In this document: positions 25,236 to 29,077 of the stretch, piece by piece
Numbering within the stretch: the first letter of the stretch is position 1
How the letters are laid out: the number at the start of each line of letters is the position of its first letter
Assembly (NCBI GenBank): GCA_036522155.1
Contig: DATDGI010000240.1
Coordinates: 1-29,077 of the forward strand
Reading direction: 5' to 3'
Length of the DNA stretch: 29,077 bases
Source: UBA9676 sp036522155
GTDB taxonomy: Bacteria; Actinomycetota; Actinomycetes; Streptosporangiales; Streptosporangiaceae
Translations under genes and position numbers: made by a program
Notes under the pieces: model-generated
The model's database searches: none
What the model saw: the letters and a program-made list of their open reading frames with translations, nothing else
Told to the model about the DNA's origin: nothing

Positions 25236-26300
25236 TCAGAAGTTGAACTGGTTGATGTTGGACTTGCTGAACACGAAGGGCGGGCCAAGCAGGATGGTCC
25301 TGCCCGCGCCGACGGTGAAGGTGCCGAGCTTGCCCGCGCTGAAGGCCTGCCCGGGCGCGTTGGTGATCTTCTTGGATGCGAAGTTGACCGCCGCGTAGCC
25401 GGCCAGGTAGCCGAGGTTGGCCGGGTTCCAGAGCTCGAAGGACTGGATCGTGCCGTCGGCCACGTACTTCTTGAGCGAGTCCGGGGTACCCAGGCCGGTC
25501 AGCGCGATCTTGCCCCGGTACTTGGGCGTGTCCAGCACCTGCGCCGCGGCGAGGATGCCCACCGTGGTCGGCGAGATGATGCCCTTGAGGGTGGGGTGGG
25601 CCTGCAGCAGCCCCTGGGTGACCTGGGTCGCGGTGGTCGGGTCGTCGTTGCCGTAGACGATGCTGACCAGGTGCATCTTCGGGTACTTCTTCAGTTCCTG
25701 CTTCATGTACCCGATCCAGGCGTTCTGGTTGGTGGCCGAGGCGGCCGCGGACACGATCGCGATGTCCCCGGTGCTGTTGATCTGCTTGGCGAGCAGGTCC
25801 ACCTCGCTGGTCCCGATCTGGGCGGTCGAGGCCTGGTTCACGAACAGATCACGGCACGTGGGGGCGTCGGAGTCGTACATGACGACCGTGATGCCCTTGG
25901 CCATGGCCGCGTTCAGGGTCGGGCAGAGCGCGGACGGGTCGGTGGCGGACACGATGAGCGCGTTGGCGCCCTTGGTGATCGCCGCCTGGATGGCCGGGAT
26001 CTGCGAAGCCGGCGTGGCCGCCGTGCCGCTGGTCTCGGTCCCGGTCTCGCCCAGGGCCTGCAGCGCGGCTAGCGCACCGCCGGACTTCACACTGTCGGCG
26101 GTGGTGAAGTATGGGTTGCCGAGATTCTTCGGGATGACGAATACCTTCAGCCCCTTCTTCAGCGCGCCCGAGGCGGAGGACGAACTCGGCGTGCTGCTGC
26201 TCGACGAGCTGCAGGCGGCGAGCATGGCGGAGGCGATGAGGAGTACCGCGGAACCCCACAGCACTCGCGTGACGGGCCCTCGCCCAGTCATACTGTGCAT
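25236..26300 (-). CDS. rhaS: Rhamnose ABC transporter substrate-binding lipoprotein
   Basis: This 354-residue lipoprotein of the ribose/xylose-type (PBP1, Peripla_BP_4) family would capture L-rhamnose outside the membrane. The signal peptide has GRGPVTR, a hydrophobic core WGSAVLLIASAM and the lipobox LAAC with Cys30 as the lipidated residue, then a serine-rich linker. The mature part begins KVFVIPKNLGNPYF, typical of RhaS, with further family segments ANALIVSATDPSA, VVMYDSDAP and GLGTPDSLKKYVADG. ATG 26300 follows AAAGGA by 6 bases; a TTG at 26315 is in frame but lacks a site. It lies 130 bases after the second permease gene, longer than other junctions in the operon, with a possible internal promoter. 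The RhaS assignment rests on sequence style plus the surrounding rhamnose enzymes. Confidence 0.92.
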   Translation of the reverse strand: MHSMTGRGPVTRVLWGSAVLLIASAMLAACSSSSSSTPSSSSASGALKKGLKVFVIPKNLGNPYFTTADSVKSGGALAALQALGETGTETSGTAATPASQIPAIQAAITKGANALIVSATDPSALCPTLNAAMAKGITVVMYDSDAPTCRDLFVNQASTAQIGTSEVDLLAKQINSTGDIAIVSAAASATNQNAWIGYMKQELKKYPKMHLVSIVYGNDDPTTATQVTQGLLQAHPTLKGIISPTTVGILAAAQVLDTPKYRGKIALTGLGTPDSLKKYVADGTIQSFELWNPANLGYLAGYAAVNFASKKITNAPGQAFSAGKLGTFTVGAGRTILLGPPFVFSKSNINQFNF

Positions 26301-26327
26301 ACTGAATCCTTTCAATCGTGCGGAAGG

Positions 26328-26333
26328 ACACTA
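26328..26333 (-). promoter_or_regulatory. Possible internal -10 element upstream of rhaS
   Basis: TAGTGT (minus strand, 26333-26328) fits TAnnnT and would start transcription about 20 bases before the rhaS start, leaving AAAGGA as the ribosome binding site. The -35 is poor. The same 130-base gap holds alternative 7-bp inverted repeats (CCGGTGC at 26334 and 26398, GCACCGG at 26377) that could form a hairpin upstream of rhaS. Confidence 0.25.
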
Positions 26334-26430
26334 CCGGTGCGGGCCTGCCGGACAGCCGCGGGCCCTGCGGGGAGTTGCACCGGGCCGGGGGTGGTGGCCG
26401 GTGCGCGTGCGTCGTTCCTGGGCCGTTTGA

Positions 26431-27480
26431 TCACGGCTGGCCTCCCAGCCGGATCGCGGCCCGCAGCCGCCCGGCGGCCGATGCCGCCTTGGGCACGAAG
26501 ACGCTGATGAGCAGGAGACCGCCGATGACGATCCCGGTTGCCTCCTGGTTGAAGTTGGTCAGCAGGAGCGCGTTCTGGATACCGGCGAAGGCGAGCAGGG
26601 CGAGCACCACGCCGGCCAGGGTCCCCTTGCCGCCGAAGATCGACACCCCGGCGAACAGGACGACGGCGACCACGTTCAGTTCCAGCCCGATGCCGTTGTT
26701 CCACACCGCGGTGGTCAGCCGGAAGGTCCACAGCACCCCGGCCAGCGCGCAGACCAGGCCGGACACCACGAACAGCATGGTCTTGATCCGCTTAACCCGG
26801 ATCCCGCTGAACAGCGCCGCCTCGGTGCTGGCCCCCATGGCGTAGATCGAGCGCCCGGCCGGGGTGGCGTGCAGCACCACCGCGAAGATCACGGCCAGCA
26901 CCGCGAAGATCGCGATCGACCAGGTGATGTTGGTGTGCGGAACCCCGAGGACGCCGATGGTCGCGTACGGCGCCGGGAAATTGGAGATCGTGTTCGGGCC
27001 GAGGATGATCAGCGCGATGCCCCGGTAGAGGGTGAGCGTGCCGATCGTCACCGCCAGCGAGGGCAGGCCGAGCCGGGTCACCAGCAACCCGTTGAACAGG
27101 CCCGCGGCCGCGCCGAGCGCCGCCACTGCCACGAAGATGGCCAGCATCGGCCAGTGCCTGGCCCACAGGAACCCGAGCAGGGCACTCGACATGCCCAGCA
27201 TGGATGCCACCGACAGGTCGATCTCGCCGCTGATGATGATGAGCGTCATCGGCAGCGCCATGATCGCCACCTCGCCCAAGTTCAGCTCGACGTTGAAGAT
27301 GTTCCCGCTGGTCAGGAACTCCGGCGAGGCCAGCGCCCCGAACACGCCGATGGCCAGCACCAGCACGGCCAGGCCGGTCTCCCAGCGCATGGCGGGCCGC
27401 AGCAGCGGCAGCAGCGCCTGCCCGGCGCGGCGCCCGCCGCCGTCGGCCCGGCCGGCCGGTTTCCGGTCAGGTTCCGACAC
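26431..27480 (-). CDS. rhaQ: Rhamnose ABC transporter permease (second)
   Basis: The 349-residue inner-membrane permease belongs to the RbsC/XylH-like family (BPD_transp_2), with about nine to ten hydrophobic segments from residue 35 onward. Characteristic family motifs are ISGEIDLSVASMLGMSSALLG, GLFNGLLVTRLGLPSLAVTIGTL, the coupling region YAMGASTEAALFSGIRVKRIK and GVSIFGGKGTLAGVVLALL. It pairs with the permease encoded just upstream; two non-identical permeases are usual in rhamnose importers. GTG 27480 overlaps the upstream stop by 14 bp, implying coupled translation. The rhaP/rhaQ labels follow gene order by analogy with Rhizobium rhaSTPQ and could be swapped. Confidence 0.88.
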   Translation of the reverse strand: MSEPDRKPAGRADGGGRRAGQALLPLLRPAMRWETGLAVLVLAIGVFGALASPEFLTSGNIFNVELNLGEVAIMALPMTLIIISGEIDLSVASMLGMSSALLGFLWARHWPMLAIFVAVAALGAAAGLFNGLLVTRLGLPSLAVTIGTLTLYRGIALIILGPNTISNFPAPYATIGVLGVPHTNITWSIAIFAVLAVIFAVVLHATPAGRSIYAMGASTEAALFSGIRVKRIKTMLFVVSGLVCALAGVLWTFRLTTAVWNNGIGLELNVVAVVLFAGVSIFGGKGTLAGVVLALLAFAGIQNALLLTNFNQEATGIVIGGLLLISVFVPKAASAAGRLRAAIRLGGQP

Positions 27481-28506
27481 CGGCGCTCCTTCGTCGTAGC
27501 GCGGCCGTGAGCCTGACCGCGATCAGCCGGTCGAGTGCGATCGCCACCAGCAGCAGGAAGCCGGCGATCGCCTGGTCCCAGATGGATGAGATGCCCAGCA
27601 CGTACAGGGCAGAGGTGATGGTGCCGAGCAGCAGCGCCCCGATGGCCGCCCCGACCGCGCTGCCGCTCCCGCCGAAGATCGCCACCCCGCCGACCACCAC
27701 GGCCGCGATGACCTGCAGTTCGTAGCCGGTGCCGGCGGAGGAGTCGATGGTCTCGTACTGGGCGGCCCACAGCACCCCGGCCAGCCCGGCGATGGCCCCG
27801 CTCGCCGCGAAGGCGGTGAACACCCGCCGGCCCACCGGGATGCCGGCCAGCCGGGCCGCTTCCGGGCTCGACCCCATCGCGTACAGATCCCGGCCGGACC
27901 GGAAGCTGCGCAGGTAATACGCCCCGGCCCCGATCAGCGCGGCGACCACGATGGCCAGGTAGGGGATACCGAGCACGCCGTCACGAGGGATCGCGATGAA
28001 GCTGTTGGGCAGCGTCTGCGCGATCACCTCCTTGCCGCCGACGATCAGGATGTCCACGCCGCGCACGATGTACAGGGTGGCCAGCGTGACCACGAGGCTG
28101 GGCACCCGCCCGATCGCGACCATGAGGCCGTTGGCGACGCCGCAGGCCAGCCCGATCCCGATGCCCGCCAGGAAGACCACGGGTATGCCGATCCCGGGAA
28201 ACTTCCCGAACAGGCTGGATGACAGATAGGCGGACAGGCCGAGCACCGAGCCGACCGACAGGTCCACGTTCCGGCTGACCACCACCATCGTCTCGCCCAG
28301 CGCCAGCAGCGCGAACACGGTGGTGTTGGCCAGGATGAACTGCACCTCCTGGGTGCTGGCGAACCGGGGCTGGATGCTGATCGTGATCAGCACGAACACG
28401 GCCAGGACGGCGATGATGCCAAACTCCCTGACCCGGACCACCCGCTCGGTCAGGCGGCGCGAGCTGGTCCCAGCGGGCAGCTCCGGCGGCGCGGCGACCG
28501 TGACGC

Positions 28507-28510
<4 letters not shown>
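27467..28510 (-). CDS. rhaP: Rhamnose ABC transporter permease (first)
   Basis: The 347-residue membrane permease of the RbsC/XylH-like family has a cytoplasmic N-terminus of about 30 residues and about nine to ten hydrophobic segments. Family motifs include VVSRNVDLSVGSVLGLSAYL, CGVANGLMVAIGRVPSLVVTLATL, YAMGSSPEAARLAGIPVGRR and GGVAIFGGSGSAVGAAIGALL. It would form the transmembrane channel with the product of the next gene. ATG 28510 overlaps the stop of the ATPase gene (ATGA), and its own end overlaps the next gene by 14 bp, so ATPase and both permeases are translationally linked. Substrate assignment comes from the operon, not from the protein alone. Confidence 0.88.

Positions 28511-29077
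<567 letters not shown>

Overview
The window is about 29 kb of very GC-rich DNA, densely packed with genes. G/C-ending codons dominate, GTG starts are common, there are many 4-base ATGA/GTGA overlaps, and several genes look leaderless (a TAnnnT hexamer 7-8 bases before the start codon). With a DUF222/HNH (13E12-type) protein, a NarL-type two-component system and a complete L-rhamnose operon, this points to a chromosomal region of an actinomycete (Actinomycetota). Genus cannot be fixed from the sequence. I see no rRNA, tRNA, CRISPR array, insertion sequence or phage module. No stretch above 300 bases lacks a gene; the largest gap (about 235 bases, 16867-17101) is a divergent promoter region.

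Layout. (1) 34-1611: DUF222/HNH nuclease-like protein. (2) 1700-5294, plus strand: ABC-2 type ATPase and permease, then a NarL-family histidine kinase and response regulator, a typical self-regulated transport/stress module. (3) 5331-9167, plus: a single-chain fused heterodimeric-type ABC exporter with one degenerate ATP site, preceded by a 14-bp perfect palindrome. (4) 8979-10972, minus: two bacterial PH-domain (YdbS/YdbT-like) membrane proteins; the second runs 189 bp antisense into the exporter gene. (5) 11055-12035, plus: PLP-dependent serine/threonine ammonia-lyase, ended by two strong hairpins. (6) 12134-13458, minus: an ECF sigma factor and a translationally coupled one-pass membrane protein with a histidine-rich repeat tail, probably its anti-sigma factor or sensor.

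(7) 13503-19434 is the most unusual block. On the minus strand a CheY-like response regulator, a membrane-anchored HEAT-repeat protein, a processive-type membrane GT2 glycosyltransferase and a yeast-type cytosine deaminase are packed with 12, -4 and -4 bp junctions. Divergently, an NAD-dependent sugar epimerase and a WbpA-like nucleotide-sugar 6-dehydrogenase overlap by 4 bp. Together they could make and polymerise an (N-acetyl)hexuronic-acid exopolysaccharide under control of an orphan receiver. This assignment is inference from gene content.

(8) 20082-29077 (running off the right edge), minus: an L-rhamnose uptake and catabolism operon in the order rhaT(partial)-rhaP-rhaQ-rhaS-rhaM-rhaI-rhaEW-rhaB. 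Rhamnose enters through the ABC importer, RhaM interconverts anomers, RhaI makes L-rhamnulose, RhaB phosphorylates it, and the bifunctional RhaEW cleaves it to dihydroxyacetone phosphate and L-lactaldehyde and oxidises the latter. A 13-bp perfect hairpin sits between rhaS and rhaM, probably separating high binding-protein expression from the enzyme genes. A four-helix membrane protein of unknown function (19441-19887) lies downstream.
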